Origin: Atrina japonica
Taxonomy: Eukaryota > Mollusca > Bivalvia > Pterioida > Pinnidae
Length of the DNA: 64,000 nt
NCBI GenBank assembly: GCA_030159075.1
Contig: BROG01000131.1
Span: 201,501-265,500, forward strand
Direction: 5' to 3'
Part shown: piece by piece, positions 53,184 through 64,000 of the stretch
Position numbering within the stretch: the first letter of the stretch is position 1
How the letters are laid out: every line of letters begins with the position of its first letter
Made by a program: the position numbers and the translations under genes
The notes under the pieces: model-generated
Told to the model about the DNA's origin: nothing
The model's database searches: none
The model's input: only the letters and a program-made list of their open reading frames with translations

Positions 53184-55220
53184 TAGGGGTGGATCCAGGA
53201 ATTTTCAAAGTATTTTAGGGCTAACCCCTTCTCACCTCCGTTGTGATTTATCTATTTAGATCTATTTTGCCCTTTGAAATGGTTTGAGTTGTCATCTTTG
53301 TTCGTTGATATCCGGTGGGAAATGTTCAATTATATAGTAGTTTGTACCTCTCAGTTCTCTGTATTATTTCTATAAATGGCTGGAAAATTAATATCAAATT
53401 CCTCAAAATTTTCGCTCCTGGATCAGCTCAGCGATGATATTCTAGACTTGAAACCCTCGAACCAAGCATGGGGCTTGTTGTCGGATAGTGTCTGGAAGCT
53501 TACGAATTTCCTAATATTTGTTTTTAAAAAGTACTGTCTCGAATCATTGCTTCACAATTTATCCAATAATTCAAAAACTATGCCGAGGGATGCTTGTATT
53601 GAATAACAATCTATAAAAAGTAGTATAATACTAATATTGTTATTCTCACCTCTGGATCCGCATCTCACAGTGTTCGCGAAGGTGTCAGGATATTTACCAG
53701 ACATTCGGTCTGGTAAACAAATGTTCTTTACCAGACCGGATGATAATTTACCAGATAAAAAAAATTCAAAATTAAGAAATTAGTTAAAAAACAAATTGGC
53801 AATTCAAGTGTATAGAGAATTTTACTGCAAATTTATTCAAACAATATTGCCCAGTATGTCATTTTCTTCTCCCTTCTCAGCAGAGTAATCATCATTTCAT
53901 CATCATCTTTCAGTTTCAGGTCGAAGATTTCATTTAAAGCAAAAACAAATCATCTTCTAATGGTATTTCTGTCTTGCTGTTGAGTATAGAAATTAAGAAT
54001 ATAAGCAAAAATTTACAATTAGGTTTATCAAGTTATTATGACTTGTAAAACTTATTCTTGGTTGTTGGAGGAAATTTCATGAAACAAAAATTTAGATAAA
54101 ATTATTTCATGTTCCCATAACTTGAATTTATCGCTCCAATAATGTCACTGTCGTAACTCTCTAGTCTATCCGTATTTCTCTGCCAAGTTTGAAATAATAT
54201 TGATGTAGGGGATCAAGCTGGTTGATTTGTTATGTTGGAAATAATGAAAAAAAAATGGAAGCATTATTTCATTTACCTGGTGCAATTGTTCTTAATATTT
54301 GGCATCAGAGTCTATAAAATAGTTACGGAATGCCCAGTGTCAATCACTGAGACAGCTATACTAAACTACCAATAGTACAAAAAACGTATGATTTGCGGAT
54401 TGTAAACAAAACAAGTCGAGTAAGTAACACTCACCAATTTATGATGATTATATATCCGGGCCGATAATACCAACTATAAAAACTTATCTCATAGTTGTTT
54501 ATGCTTCAGTAATCCCTCAAACATCACAATTCCTTCTATTTCTAAAGTTATTTAACTCACGCCGTTAGTCGCTCCCATTTCCAAGACTTAAAATCCAATC
54601 AAATCGCTTTAGGGCCTACAAATGGTCCGGAGTTCCCGAAGATTACCGAGCGATATTTGAATGCTGCAAATGGCTGCCGACTATGTACAAATATTTTAAA
54701 ATTATTTAAGAAATAAAGTGAATTATGGTAATTTTTTATTGAAGTGTAACTGAGGATCAAATAATTATTTTAAGTGTTGGAATATAAAATCTATGTGGAT
54801 TGGTGAGTGTTATTTTCTTTACATGTTTTGTTTACAATTCACAAATTCTGACGATTTATGTGGGACATTCTAAACAAAACGAAAAAAAAATCAAAAATGC
54901 AGCGTGCGACTGTGATCCGAAAAAATTCTTAACCTACATAATGTTCTGAAGTAGCAAAAGTTTTGAAAAAAACTGTAGTTGTACGAAAAATTACCTTTTG
55001 AGCAATTATCTTCTTTTCTTCACTTTTGGCCCAGAATCAGCAAGCTTAACGAAACTTTTACCGGACAAATAGTCCGGTATGATTCTAATTTTTATCGGAC
55101 CGAAGCTATTTTTACCTGACATGTCCGACGGTCCGACGAACCTTCGGAAACACTGATCTCAAGACACTGCAGGGATCAAAAGCACGCTCCTCCCTCTTAC
55201 CTAAAAGCCTGCATCCGACT
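53184..55220. repeat. GGATCC-family repeat, split by a later insertion
   Basis: The left end GGGTGGATCCAGGAATTTTC and interior run to TCTGGATCCGCATCTCA (53667). The rest resumes at 55162 with ATCAAAAGCACGCTCC, ACCTAAAAGCCTGCATCC. The gap is the element at 53668-55155. Confidence 0.65.
53668..55155. mobile_element. 1,488-bp inverted-repeat element nested in an older repeat
   Basis: The left end CAGTGTTCGCGAAGGT and the right end ACCTTCGGAAACACTG are inverses with one or two mismatches. ATCTCA flanks both sides (53662-53667, 55156-55161). Subterminal GGTCTGGTAAA / CCGGACAAATAG motifs recur. No transposase frame is seen. Superfamily unassigned. Confidence 0.85.
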
Positions 55221-55720
55221 ATGCATATTTGAACCGGTATATATAAAATATTTAAAAATTGTTTGAGTACGTAGGCTACTCAAATTTTGAGTACTGTACT
55301 CATCATATAGTTATTCATTTTTACGTGAAAATTAGACCTTTATAAGAGTTACGCAAAACTATTTATGTGAATAAAGGAAATAATAATCACTCGAACCTAT
55401 TAAAGAATTTACAAACGATCATGAAATAAACTGAGTTGAGCTTGAGTTTTGAGTAAATTTGGTGACTTCGGGCCCAGATCATCGTCTTTTGTCTGAAGTG
55501 CCTAGTGAAAATGAGCGGCTTTCAAAAGCTCAAACAATATACTTCTTTAAAATGGAAATGTATATATGGAATCGTACCCTTATTTCTCGGGGTTATTGTC
55601 AGCTGTTGCTAATGGCATCATGGAAGAGTTAATTCTGGTACATGTAGTTATTTGATATACATTGTATACTACTAGGGGTTTCACCAAAAAGTAAAAACAT
55701 AAACTATTGTCTTTTTGAAA

Positions 55721-56060
55721 GGTCACCTGAGCAAAAATCAGTTCACCTATTTGTAACGTCTTTTGTCTACCTTTAAAATGAGCAATATGCCAAAAATCTT
55801 GGATCACCCTTTTGGTGGAAATTGTTGGGTCCCCTCAGTAATTGGATTTTTTTTGTGGATTTTTCATGTTTTTTGGATGTTTTTTGACATTATCGTGAAA
55901 TGTATAATAGCTAGAGTAAAAGTGAAAGAAGCAAAAATGTTCAGCACGCAAAGAACTACAAAAATGTCGACAGGGCTGTTATTGTCATGTTAGTGCTGAT
56001 GAGAGCTAATTATGTTTTCTGCTCAGGTGACCATCAAGGCCCATCGCCCGATTGGTAAAA
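55721..56060 (+). mobile_element. Repeat family HA, short copy
   Basis: GGTCACCTGAGC at 55721-55732 and inverse GCTCAGGTGACC at 56021-56032; the unit AAAGTGAAAGAAGCAAAAAT is between them. The 3' hairpin is degraded (AAGGCCCATCGCCC). Confidence 0.7.
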
Positions 56061-59000
56061 CCCATAGTAAATAAGAAAGTGACCAGATGACCATACAGGA
56101 AACATTCAATGTAGGATATAATTAATCTAATTATATTTGATACAATCCAACATACTCACCATGCTTGAGATATTGATTCACACATGCTTAGATCTAGTTT
56201 ATCATCTAATAACATAACTATTTATAGTGCTCTGACCTACTTATTGTCTACCAAGTACAGGTGTACCAAGGTAAAGTGGCACATCCTGGTTAAGTCAGAA
56301 ACCAAAACAATACGGACAACTTTCCAAAAATAGGTTGTATAGGTAAAACATATTGCCTTGCATGGACTCTGTGCATTACTGAATCTCTAGTACTTTTGTG
56401 ACAACAGGTAGTTTGTCACCCCTGTTATGATTGATTTAGACTCTCTGTGTATATCAGAAATGTTAAATGACTTTAAATCAACAACTTACGAAAATATAAA
56501 ACTGATAATCCTAATCATAACATATGGACTTTATTTATATTTACATGTAGTTACTATGACTTTATAATTACAATTCATTTTCTTTAGTCGCCCAACTACT
56601 TTGTGTATTTAGTACAATCAATCAGAGTTTAAAAAAGTGTCATTATCTAATGATTTATTCACATAATTGATAAGAAAACATGTGGCCAATTTACTAGTAT
56701 GAGAATAACAATGTCCCGTCGGCCCTACGGCAAGTACAGTTATTGTGTGAAAAATTACGAATGGGGTTAGGGGGCAATAACTAGACTAGAATTAAAACTT
56801 AATTAGGCAATTTCAATGTTTTTATAGAATAGGGCTGACATAAAGTTTAATTGATTATTGAAATCTAAGTTTTACTGTGTGTACTGTGTAGGGGAAGGGG
56901 GTTACAGTAGAATCTTGTTATACATGTACATTGTACATGTGTTTTCCTGGAGTTCTAGAGTTTTCTTTAAGTCATTTTCTTTGCATGTTTATGAGAAATA
57001 GACAAGACACTTAGTTACAATTTCTTACTCATATAAATTTGTTGCTAGTTTTCAGAATTGTACTTTTCTTTTGTTCAACAAGCACCTTTGATATGGCTAG
57101 TAACAGCTATAACATGTCCTTCCTGTTTAATCAAAGGAAAATTGCACTTCAGAAACACTTGAAACCCCAAAAGAAAGAAAAAAGAATCATTCAGTGGAAA
57201 TTTGCTTTTGAGAGTGATAATTCATAGTTCAGTACACATGATCAGGTATTTTTGTCAAAATTCAGTATGTTTGATATTCCTCAAAAGCAAATCTCCCCTG
57301 AAGGCTAACTGCCTAAAGAGATTCTTCAGATTCTGTGCTATGCTATCAAATACTGATTTAAATCAATTCATCACTTGAGTTTTTAAATTTTTTTTTCAAA
57401 ATGATGTGAGAGGATGTTAAGTTTTAGGGTCACCTTAGCCACTCAGCCTATTTTGGCTCTTAATATTAGATGGAAAATATGTTTAAAAAAATGCTAAGCA
57501 TGTCTTTTCTGCCAATTTTTTGATAAATACCAAACTGGTGCTCAGTATTACTTTAAAAAGAATAACAAATGTCCACTTTGTTTATTGAAATATCTTGAAG
57601 CCAAATTTAGGATAAATTTGGATGCAGTAAGCATTATATGTCTAGTTCTGTTTATTTTAAGTGAATGTACAGGTAATACACTTGGCGATGTACTGCCACA
57701 TTGTCTGACCTTGTTATGACATACATTTTTACCTGTAAACACAGACACTGTTGACAGGTTAAGATTATATACATTCAATGACACCAAAATTAGGTACATA
57801 TTCATCTGATGTGTCCAATAAGCAGGTAGTAGTACTATAGTAGTTAATAACTACTGTCATTCAGGTGTGGAAATCTGTTTAATTAGATGGTGTTACATAT
57901 GTGGGTCGATTTTCTTTGTTAATTGTAACTGGTATGAAGTAGATACAAGTACAATGTACAAGATTTAGCAGGTAAGTATAATATTTGTAATTGCTGACAC
58001 ATTGTTTATTGTTCATGCCTGAGCTTTGGACGAGTAATGTCGATAACATCATTTTTGGTGCATTCATGGTTTCATATTATCGTGGTAGTAAATAAGATGT
58101 GTTTCGTGTTGATTAATCTTTAAAATGCATATATATTAAAAATGCATATATATTAATAAACTATCTCAAAATATATTCCAGTATTTAAGAGTCCTCTTAT
58201 TGGATTACTGTATCTGAATATGTCAAAGCTTTAGTGTCCAAAAATATTTTTAATCATACCTTAAATTTTAGAACTTGGGAGGGGGATATGTCCCTGTATT
58301 AAAGCGATATAAGCTGTCATAGGTAAAAAATTGTACATGCCCATTATGATATGATTATGATTATGATATCTTAAAAGTTGAGAGCTTGTATTACGAGTAT
58401 GTTATAGTATCTCGGAAGTTGAGAGCTTGTATTACGATTATGTTAGAGTATCTCAGAAGTTGAGAGCTTGCATTATAAGTACCTTAAGTTATTGTATTTC
58501 AGGAGTGGAGAGCTTGCATTAAGATTAAGTACAGACTTTTCATGAGTTGAGATCTTGCATTATGAGTAGGTTATGAAACAGGGTGACACCCCCCCCCCAT
58601 AAAAAAAGAACCCAAAACAATTTTATTTATCAAATCCTACAAAAGGTGCAGCAAAATTTGACTTTGCTGCACACTTCAGTCTGTGTAGGATCATTCCCCA
58701 AAGTTTCAGTTATTTTAGTTGCTTTCACACTTTGCATAAAAATCATTTTCTTTCCAAAAGATGTTCCAAATAGCCTCTGTGGTGCTGCAGCACACTTGCA
58801 TATACGTTGTGCAATATTGACAAATACTTGAACACATTCCTCTTTGGGATTTCCCTGAATTTTGCTGTGAGGGGTATCTCAAGGATAATGTGTACCAAAA
58901 CAACCCTCAAATGATTGGTGAACTAAAGGCAGCAATCACAGCAATTTTTTTTTTTTTGGGGGGGTCACCCCAGGGTTTAATTAATATCATCAAGATGCAG

Positions 59001-59577
59001 GTCCTGTAAAAGGCCCCAATCCCAATGCAAAATCTGCTATATTTTTCACAATTTTGAGAAAATATTTCCCAATTATGTTCACCATGTACCGGTAGCTCAC
59101 TTTTGGAATACAGATGGAAGACAAATTTACAACTTAAAGTTCTGTTCAATTTAAACCTCTGTGAAATCTATGTTGTCAGTTTAATAAAAATGTGACATGA
59201 ATCAGAAGTTTTGAAACTTTATTTTTATTATTTTATTTTATTGATGACCATATTTTCTTTTTATTTCAACCAAATGTAGTCCATTGCGACATAAAATTCC
59301 CAATTGAAAGGGTACAGGACCCTGTTATAAAAATTAATAATAAAAATTAATCCTTTTTGTACTAGATAATCACACTCCAATTACCCCTACGGGAATTTTA
59401 CATAGGTAATGACGGCCATCTGTCGAAGTTTAAGAGCGGAGGTGAAAGAAAGGGAATGTTTATTGGTTATACTGATATAACCTGGCTCACCGATTGACGA
59501 AATATGATCGGGCCAGGATCCAAGGCTAACACTAGATGAAATCATCTGATAGACATGTTTTCAGAACTTTTCGAGTA
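56061..59577. other. Non-coding; one minisatellite
   Basis: An inverted isolated satellite unit (ACCAAGGTAAAGTGGCACAT) near 56266 matches 21388-22165. A tandem repeat at 58374-58570 is listed apart. No exon is supported. Confidence 0.45.
58374..58570. repeat. Degenerate tandem repeat, about 45-50 bp, four to five copies
   Basis: AGTTGAGAGCTTGTATTACG, then TATGTTATAGTATCTCGGA, with increasing divergence to the right. Confidence 0.85.
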
Positions 59578-60772
59578 CAGTGCCCCCCACCACCACCTTA
59601 TAAGACCACCCTAAATGAAAGAAGCATGTGGTCTCATAATGGAGGTGGTCTTTCCTGGGAGGGTGTCTACCAATAACTTGTCAATGATAAACGACATCTA
59701 GTAATACAATTTTCAGACAATTTTTATTCATTGATATTACATCTCCATGTTGATTTGGTTCTTTCTGGTGCAATAGCCATTGGCATCATATGATTTAAAA
59801 TGTTCACATTGTCACTCACACAAATGTGTTCACATAATAATTTGATTTAAAATGTTCCAAACACTAAACATAATCCTCGAGTTTATTTCACACCTGTACG
59901 TTGTTTTGACAGTACCACCCGGTCTAAGGCCTCCGGCGCCGATGTGTATACAATAGGTAAACTGCTACTTGTCACGCCTAATTAAACATACCTGCAAATC
60001 ATCTTGTCTTTTGTGTTACCCTAATCAACATCCACGATGATAATTAATTCCTAATAATCCTTTAATTAGATTTCAAACTCGGAAGACTTCACCAAGTCGG
60101 CAAGTGTTGATACGACAGACGAAGGACTAATGATATCGGGCAGCTTGTGTTGCGATCGATTACAGGCAGATCGGAAATGAGTGGAGGGTACTGCCATGGG
60201 GAACGTGTCCCCTTGGCCACCTCTGAATCCACCACTGGTACAGTTTCTCGTTCAAATCTTCTCGTTTTCACGAGACGCAATTTTGTAGATAATAAAAACA
60301 TTGGTTACCCGGTAGAACTAGCGTGTAATTGAGTTTTGTATATTATGTTTTTGTACTTCATTTTTTAAATACCGTAACCCGAATTATTCAGTCGTTATAT
60401 TCTGTTCACTACGATCACTACATTAACCTAGTAGGATGAAGAGAATCGGATACTGTGCGGGCTAGAATTATTCGAGTTTAAAAATAAAAAAATCTGTCGC
60501 TCACATTTTGGTTACGCGGTAGAGCTAGCAAATAATTTAGTTTCGTATTTAATGTTTTACTTTTTAAAAAACACTCGTTCACTCGTGAGGGGGGTTTTTC
60601 TGTGGAATCAACATGATTTGGCCGATGAAAAGTGGTCGCTGGTCGCGTTATGGGAGTGGTCTCTTATAAGAGGTAATTTATCATTAAAAAAGGCTTGTTT
60701 TGAAAATTCGGTCGTTTAAGGGGGGTGGTTGCTTGTGGGGGTGGTCGCAAATAGGGGACCACTGTATTATCG
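59578..60772. repeat. Possible long element with ACAGTG...CACTGT ends
   Basis: The left end ACAGTGCCCCCCACCACC and the right end GGTCGCAAATAGGGGACCAC, then TGTA, are imperfect inverses. Both arms are full of GGTGGTC / GACCACC motifs. It could be one 1.2 kb element or two half-MITEs. Confidence 0.4.
60070..60180 (+). CDS. Doubtful terminal exon (36 codons, then stop)
   Basis: After a TTTAATTAG acceptor a frame of 36 codons runs to TGA at 60178-60180. It is in the phase (0) needed to follow the exon ending at 44753. The peptide ISNSEDFTKSASVDTTDEGL continues the S/D/E-rich composition of that exon, which is the main reason for listing it. Against it: the joined protein would be only 74 residues, no donor lets it extend, and it sits between the arms of a possible inverted-repeat element. 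Function unknown. Confidence 0.22.
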   Translation: MSNSEDFTKSASVDTTDEGLMISGSLCCDRLQADRK

Positions 60773-61224
60773 TACAAAAGACATGTTTTCGGAACTTTCC
60801 ATGTATTATCGTATTGTGTTGTTAAGAGATAGGTTGCTATTAATACACAATCACTGATTCCGTACCACAATAATATATTGAAAGTTATTACCCTTCATAT
60901 AACTCTTTTGTCAAGAGAGGCACGAGTATATTAATGACTACTCACATGACCCAGTTTATTGACATGACATGGATAGCACAGATTCCCATACGAAGAGTAT
61001 TTTCAAAAACTGAAGTGACAAAACAAAGAAAAAAGTATGTAGAAAACATATAGGATATACTTGTTTTTTTTTACTTCTACTTTTTTTTTACTTTTACAGT
61101 AAAAATATTTTTATTTTGACAGTTGGTTGCTTTACAAATTCATTTTGAAATTCATGACCTAATGTGACACAGACTATAAATGAATTAATGTTGAGACTTG
61201 AAGGTTAGTACAATCTAATACCAC

Positions 61225-61355
61225 TTTGAGGGAGGGATGACGAAATCTCAATCAGAGTGCCCAAAAATTTGTTTGTCCATGACGAGGCATACCAAGTCAT
61301 AGACTAACAAAATTTTGTGCACTCTGATTGAGATTTCACCATCCCTCCCTCAAAA
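61225..61355. repeat. 131-bp foldback, about 48-bp arms
   Basis: TTGAGGGAGGGATGACGAAA and CTCAATCAGAGTGC at the left; GCACTCTGATTGAGATTTCA and CCATCCCTCCCTCAA at the right. Confidence 0.9.
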
Positions 61356-61465
61356 TCGTGTTTGACTGTTTTTCTCTCATGTTGAAACAGTAAAAAGGAA
61401 TGACTGCTTCCATCTACAGACGACAACAACATTTTAAACATTAGTCCTGGCACTTCCTGTATTGG

Positions 61466-62390
61466 CTTATCTCACCCTGCAGGGTGAGATAACATTTTCA
61501 ACCATGTCTAAATTCGTGGACAAATCAGTCAAGTCAGAGAAACGTATATCTTAAACACCTTGTTATAAAAATTTACAGTATAACCCTACTCATTGACCAT
61601 CTTTGTAGAGTGACTCTCTGCTCTGCTGACCATTTTCAACATTCCCCTTGCTTATTATCTGTATTTGTGACATTTGCCTTACATGTGACACATGTTTGTG
61701 TTTTTTGTATGCATGTTTGAATATTTGTAATTTGGGCCACAGATATACACACTTCTGATGTGACTACAGAAAGGTGGCAAAAGTAAGGACATTTTTTGTT
61801 TTTTCAGTATATTTTATATATAACCACATTTTTTTCAAAGCAATCATTTCTGAAGCAACTCCATTGTAATTCAAACCATGAACTTTAAATATCTAACCCA
61901 TTGTGTATAATTTGCTCATAAGTTAAAATTTTCATTTTAAAGATTTAGCTATTTTAACAGAAAATTAATTCATGATGTCACAATACCCTATTTATACATA
62001 TAAAAGTTTCATCACTTTTGACACCCTACTGTAGTATGACATTGTATGTCAGTTTTGAGCATTATACTTTTCAAAATTTAATAAAAATGTTGTGCTACTG
62101 CTCTTATTCATCACTCAATACTTTAAAAAAAGAAGAAATATTGATGACACCATAGCTGACCAATTAGAAATTCATTTCAAATAAGATAAGTACATCAGCA
62201 TTTGGCAGGTGTCAGTGTTTACAGAATTTGAATTTAAAACATCAACAAATTTTATTAGGTTTGCAGTAATTTCATAATTAATTATAGTTTATTGTCTCTT
62301 TTACACCAATAATTGTGCAGTATTTTACCTGTAGGTTAAGTCTGTTAACACCTGCAAGGTAAGTCTCTCTGCCTGTAGGCAGATATATAG
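61466..62390 (+). mobile_element. Candidate Helentron-like element (family HD)
   Basis: The left end is a perfect 26-bp palindrome (61467-61492, CTCACCCTGCAGGGTGAG core). Near the right end CCTGCAAGGTAAG is the imperfect inverse of CTCACCCTGCAGG. Hairpin TCTGCCTGTAGGCAGA (62368-62383) follows and then ATATAG. Layout as in families HA-HC, but only one copy is in the window. Confidence 0.4.
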
Positions 62391-64000
62391 GTAACACAGT
62401 TTAAATGTATTACTGGAAGCAAATCATTTTAAGTCAATTAATTGCTGTGAATATTTAATTGCGCAAGTCACCTGAAGCTACTGGTATTTTTATGTATATA
62501 TACATATGAAGTATTTCAATAGTACACATTAGTATTTACTTGTAGCCATGTACATGTAAGTGATGATGGTTACTACACTGTTTATGTTTTACAGACTGAC
62601 AGAAGTATACTTTGGTAGGCTATTCACATATTTTCTCTCACATTTATAACAAATCTACTAATTATTGATAATCAACATCCAAGTATTGTCGTCTTTTAAA
62701 TTTTTAAAAATTATTCCTGATGAATAATTTAAATACATGCGGTAAATGTCTACATTTAATGTTATATTTATGCTCTTAGATTACTTTGTTCGTGTACTCG
62801 TTAATCAATGGTCCACTTCATTTTTTTAAGTGCACTCTTACCTCCACCCCCAAAGATGAAAATACAGAATGAAAAATTAAAAGGCCAAGAAAAGACTTCA
62901 TCAGTCACCATGATTCCCTTTATTAATTTTTTTTACTGTTTGACCTCAAAATATCCTTTATCATAATATGCATTATATGTACATTTGTGCGTGTGCGCGT
63001 GCACACACACACACACACACACACACAACAATGTACATGTTTAATACATTCCTAGGCGTAGACAAAATCATTGAATGTTTTCATTGTTAAGCAGAATGCT
63101 AACAGGATTTCCTCCCATGAATCATAGTCTCCACGACCCAGTAATGCATGTCTTGACTGAGTAAAATATAAAAATAGATAATCGTGTAACCAATCAATAT
63201 CCATTGTATCATTGTCGTCAATTAAACCTCCAACTATATTGATTTTCTCTTCTTTCTTTCCTTTTTTATCTCGTTTATTTATCTTGTATTTATTCCAATA
63301 CTTCTCTGTTTGAACTCTGTCCTGAATCGGAGACTATAATATGAAGAAGTGTAGCAGTAATTGTTAAGTGTATGTACGTGTATGTAAACACTATTATTTT
63401 TGTTCAGACTACTCAAGGTTTGTACATGTGTATGTGTGTGTACTATACTTGAGTGAACACAGCAAGTCAGTGAGAACAAAGACACCTATATAACATTTGA
63501 AAGCATTATTCCTAAGATTTGTGTAGAGTATTATCACAACACAAATAAACTTCATATAGACTGTTTTTATCTGTGTTTTATTCCTTGACTCTCTGTATGT
63601 TGCTCAGTCACGTGTAAAACTGAATAGATTAGTTTGTGGTGTGTTCTTTACCGGATTAAAGTGAACAAGACTTTAAAAAAAAAAAAAAAAAAAAGAGACA
63701 ACACACAAGGTAGTATTTCTAGCATTTATTATCACTGATAAGGAAGGATTATCTTTAAGATTAGGTAAAATGGGTTTAATTATTTCGTCTAGAATACCTG
63801 AGCTTTGTTTGTGGATCTTTGTTTGGGATATTGACATTCATGCTTTGTTACAAGGCAGTGGGGTTTTAGGTCACCATTTGTATAGATATGATAAGTTGGA
63901 GATGAACATGAAGTTAAATTGAGCAAGGTTTATACCTGTATATAAATATATATGTAAGTGCAATCCTTGTTAGGAGTTTCTGTTAAGGTTTTGTTACACA
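62391..64000. other. Non-coding right edge
   Basis: (CA)n at about 63000-63028 and poly(A) at 63674-63694. No exon or named repeat recognised. Confidence 0.5.
63000..63028. repeat. (CA)n microsatellite
   Basis: About 14 CA dinucleotides after GTGTGCGCGTG. Confidence 0.9.

Noticed and set aside
62590..62615. Micro-exon between TTTTACAG and GTAGGC
   Set aside because: Only about 20 nt with a stop in one frame, and no neighbouring exon to join.

Overview
This is a 64 kb piece of an animal nuclear genome. It is AT-rich, intron-rich and crowded with transposons. The repeats point to a mollusc, most likely a bivalve: tRNA-derived SINEs whose 3' end reads AGTGGGACGTTAAACAAC, many short inverted-repeat elements starting ACAGTRRAACYT, small elements ending in a hairpin plus CTTG or CTAG before a T, and frequent TACATGTA motifs. 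The species call is an inference from these repeats; no marker gene is present.

One gene is certain. Bases 802-22324 on the + strand hold the 3' part of a large cadherin-superfamily gene. I could join 19 coding exons (2,994 nt including the stop, 997 residues) with GT/AG boundaries and a continuous frame. The upstream exons lie before the window. The protein piece has about seven cadherin (EC) repeats, then a region that looks like the ferredoxin-like membrane-adjacent domain of the cadherin-23/protocadherin-15 group, one transmembrane helix (residues 876-898) and a 95-residue tail ending in a class I PDZ ligand (TTML). The first four repeat junctions carry an R-N motif where classical cadherins have calcium-binding DxNDN. 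Only one later junction has a canonical DVNDNDPEF. A furin-type RRKR site lies in the second-last repeat.

The 3' flank (22.3-32.8 kb) is UTR-like sequence, microsatellites, a 47-bp tandem array and a block of related dispersed repeats. From 32.84 kb there is a possible promoter and 5' exon of a second + strand gene. A well-formed first coding exon (44640-44753) and a doubtful third exon (60070-60180) could belong to it. I cannot name this product.

The rest, 33-64 kb, is mostly non-coding. It contains several dated or structured insertions: a 1,054-bp element with inverted repeats and a CATTG target duplication, a 1,488-bp element with an ATCTCA duplication nested in an older repeat, a 278-bp SINE with a 13-bp target duplication, two near-perfect foldback hairpins and several families of putative non-autonomous Helitron/Helentron-like elements. 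I see no CRISPR, rRNA, stand-alone tRNA or operon structure.
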